Origin: Streptomyces antibioticus
GTDB lineage: Bacteria; Actinomycetota; Actinomycetes; Streptomycetales; Streptomycetaceae
Assembly (NCBI RefSeq): GCF_002019855.1
Contig: NZ_CM007717.1
Coordinates: forward strand, 3,040,645-3,104,644
DNA length: 64,000 nt
Direction: 5' to 3'
A program made the position numbers and the translations under genes. Under the pieces are notes generated by a model. That model worked only from the letters and a program-made list of their open reading frames with translations. It had not been told where the DNA came from and did not search any database. This document shows, piece by piece, positions 62,180 to 64,000 of this stretch (positions are counted from its first letter, which is position 1; every line of letters begins with the position of its first letter).

Positions 62180-62649
62180 CGACATCCCCTCCTCTACGGC
62201 GACCTCGAAGGCGCACCACGTCATGCAGGGTCGGGAAGGGCCATGTCGATGCTCAGCACGGCCGCATCCCTGTGTCCACCGGCGCCTGTGGGCGAGTGGA
62301 CGGGTTGTACGCAGGAGCCCGCCCCCCGAGGGTTCCTGGCGGGAAGTCAGCCGTACCCGGTCCGGAGGGCCGGAGGTGCTCATCGGCTGTGGTCACGGTG
62401 TGCATGTCTTTGGCCACCGGGACCAGACTGCACGTTACCAGCACGGGGACGGCATTTTTCGCGGGTGTTACCACAGAGAAACCCAGGGCTCTGGTGCGCT
62501 CCATCACAAGCAAGACACAGAGTAACTCCACGATGAACGCACGGCGACGCGGGTACGTGGGGGTGGCAGCCGGCACAGGCCCACGCAGACGGCGGCGCGG
62601 GCGCCCGGTGGGATCCGGGTGCCCGCGCCGCCGTCGGGGTGAGACCGGG
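62180..62649. other. Intergenic region between rne and the aminotransferase operon
   Basis: 470 bp with no convincing gene. An open frame at 62253-62576 (minus) lacks a ribosome binding site and domain sense. The region should hold the operon promoter; an AT-richer patch (62440-62540) is the best place, but no clear -35/-10 pair was found. The rne terminator lies at its right end. Confidence 0.6.
62590..62633 (-). terminator. Terminator of rne
   Basis: A near-perfect stem of about 19 bp: CGGCGGCGCGGGCGCCCGG against CCGGGTGCCCGCGCCGCCG with one G-T pair and a short loop, 16 bases past the rne stop. Confidence 0.85.
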
Positions 62650-64000
62650 TCAGTCCTCCGTGGAGGCCGACACGGACGGCGCGCTCTGCTGTGCCGCCAC
62701 CGTCTTCTTCGCCGTGGTGGCCTTGGCCGCCTTCTTGGCCGTCGTCTTCTTGGCGACGGTCTTCTTCGCGGCGGTCGCGGTCGTCTTCTTGGCCGCCGTC
62801 TTCTTGGTGGCGGCCTTCTTCGCCGTGGCCTTCTTGGCCGTCTTGCGCGCGGCGGTCTTCTTGGCGGGAGCGGCGGCCTCCGGCTCGTCGGCGACCGGTG
62901 CCTCGGCCTCGGGTGCCTCGGCCACGTCGGCCACCGGTGCTTCGGACGCCTCGGACGCCTCCGCCGACGGGACGACCACGACGGCCGTCTCCTCCGACGC
63001 GGTCGGCGCGGTGGCCTTGCGCACGGCGCGGCGCCGCGGGCGGGCCGGGGCCGCGCTCTCGGCGACCGGCTCGGCGGCGACCGGCTCCACGGCCACCGGC
63101 TCGGGCGCGGCCTCGGCCTGCTCGACCGGAGCGGCCACGGGCTCGGTGACCGTCACGACGGCGGCCTCCGCCCCGGCGGGCGAACCGGCCGGCGCGGACA
63201 CCTTCCGGGTGGCACGCCGACGCGTCCGCCCCTTGGGCGCGGCGGCCTCGTCGACGGCCGGGGCCTCGACCACGGCGGCCGTCTCCTCGGACGCGACCGG
63301 CGCCTCGACGACCGGGTCCTCCACCGCGACCGGCTCCGCGTGCGCGGCGACCGCGTCGGCCGGCTGCACCGGCCGCTCGGACTCCGCCTCGGCGCCGACC
63401 CCTTGGGCCGTGGCCGCCTCGGCGCCGCTCTGCCGCCGCGACCCGCCGCTCCGCGGCGCGCCCGCCGGAGCGGACGCCCGTCGGCCGGACCGGCGACGGC
63501 TCCGCCCGCGCGAGGCCGCGGCCTCCGCCTCGGCGACGCTGCTGAACAGCTCCTCGTCCAGGGCGAAGTCGGGCGCGGAGAGCGCGACCGGCTCGGCCAC
63601 CTCCGCGGCGACCTCCGCCTCGGTCTCGGCGTCGGTGTCCTCGACGGCCACGGCCGCCTCGGTCACGTCGGCGGTCACCGTCTCGTGCTCGTGGTCGTGG
63701 CCGGACGCGTCGCCGCCACGGCCCCGCTTCTTGCGCTTGCCGCCGCCACCGGGGGACGTCGGCTGCTCCATGTGGACGATGACACCACGGCCGTTGCAGT
63801 GCACACAGGTCTCGGAGAACGACTCCAGCAGACCCTGGCCGACCCGCTTGCGGGTCATCTGCACGAGGCCCAGCGAGGTCACCTCGGCCACCTGGTGCTT
63901 CGTACGGTCCCGGCCCAGGCACTCCAGCAGACGCCGCAGCACCAGATCGCGGTTGGACTCCAGGACCATGTCGATGAAGTCGATGACGATGATGCCGCCG
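62650..64000 (-). CDS. rne: Ribonuclease E/G, C-terminal part
   Basis: The last 450 residues; the start lies beyond the right edge. Seen first is the end of the catalytic region: GGIIVIDFIDM, the LLECLGRDRTKHQVAEVTSLGLVQMTRKR stretch and the zinc-link CVHCNGRG (Cys-x2-Cys), which ties two subunits together. RNase E starts decay of mRNA and processes rRNA. After this come a basic GKRKKRGRG patch, a long acidic Ala/Glu/Val-rich disordered region, RRRAVRKATAP-type basic islands that may bind RNA or protein, and a final 75 residues of KKTAARKTAKKATAKKAA type repeats like a histone H1 tail. The 5' end is outside, so leader regulation cannot be judged. Confidence 0.95.
   Translation of the reverse strand, partial: GGIIVIDFIDMVLESNRDLVLRRLLECLGRDRTKHQVAEVTSLGLVQMTRKRVGQGLLESFSETCVHCNGRGVIVHMEQPTSPGGGGKRKKRGRGGDASGHDHEHETVTADVTEAAVAVEDTDAETEAEVAAEVAEPVALSAPDFALDEELFSSVAEAEAAASRGRSRRRSGRRASAPAGAPRSGGSRRQSGAEAATAQGVGAEAESERPVQPADAVAAHAEPVAVEDPVVEAPVASEETAAVVEAPAVDEAAAPKGRTRRRATRKVSAPAGSPAGAEAAVVTVTEPVAAPVEQAEAAPEPVAVEPVAAEPVAESAAPARPRRRAVRKATAPTASEETAVVVVPSAEASEASEAPVADVAEAPEAEAPVADEPEAAAPAKKTAARKTAKKATAKKAATKKTAAKKTTATAAKKTVAKKTTAKKAAKATTAKKTVAAQQSAPSVSASTED

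Noticed and set aside
62253..62576. 107-codon frame between rne and the aminotransferase
   Set aside because: No ribosome binding site, mixed composition and no domain pattern; treated as non-coding.

Overview
The window reads as chromosomal DNA of a Streptomyces or very close relative. It is strongly GC-rich with G/C in third codon positions, GTG starts are common, many mRNAs appear leaderless, and the gene order lepA, rpsT, holA, comEC-comEA, leuS, rsfS, nadD, proA-proB, obg-rpmA-rplU and rne is a typical Streptomyces housekeeping block. Most genes are on the minus strand. No integrase, transposase, plasmid or phage gene and no CRISPR array was seen.

Layout. 1-12.7 kb: lepA (partial), rpsT, a SnoaL-like protein, holA, an arylamine N-acetyltransferase, the comEA-comEC pair, a DegV protein, a membrane-anchored helical protein and leuS. 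In front of leuS is a complete ribosome-mediated attenuator: a 12-residue leader peptide with three consecutive Leu codons, competing helices and a terminator with a T-run. 13.0-16.0 kb: a translationally coupled pair, a ferric-reductase-like haem membrane protein and a NuoF-like flavoprotein fused to a 3Fe-4S ferredoxin. 16.1-17.1 kb: two identical tRNA-Ala(GGC) genes flanking a two-gene zinc-ribbon operon. 17.2-28 kb: a histidine phosphatase, rsfS, a LytR_C/LCP-like membrane protein, nadD, two tiny one-helix membrane proteins, an M48 protease, two related actinobacterial membrane proteins, proA and proB.

28-37 kb is a wall-glycan region: a polysaccharide pyruvyl transferase, a GT2 glycosyltransferase, a TagF-like polyol-phosphate polymerase with its own membrane domain, a fused cytidylyltransferase/reductase of the CDP-ribitol (Bcs1) type, and a secreted PhoD phosphodiesterase. 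Together these suggest synthesis and turnover of a ribitol-phosphate teichoic acid-like polymer. obg, rpmA and rplU follow.

39.3-62.5 kb sits between rplU and rne and looks accessory. The first half is a secreted-protein module: an FG-GAP beta-propeller protein, a LamG protein and a 2332-residue RHS/YD-repeat protein ending in a Hint autoprocessing domain and a roughly 130-residue candidate toxin tip. A 124-residue candidate immunity gene overlaps the RHS stop codon. The second half is a sugar-nucleotide and glycan cluster. A dehydrogenase, Gfo/Idh/MocA oxidoreductase, DegT aminotransferase and hexapeptide acetyltransferase together match the WbpA-WbpB-WbpE-WbpD route to UDP-2,3-diacetamido-2,3-dideoxyglucuronic acid. 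They are accompanied by two glycosyltransferases, an OafA-type acyltransferase and a membrane gene broken by a frameshift and an in-frame amber codon. The window closes with the C-terminal third of RNase E/G, which carries a Lys/Ala-rich histone H1-like tail.

Starts are assigned from ribosome binding sites, overlaps and family lengths. All family assignments come from reading the sequence and were not checked by database search.
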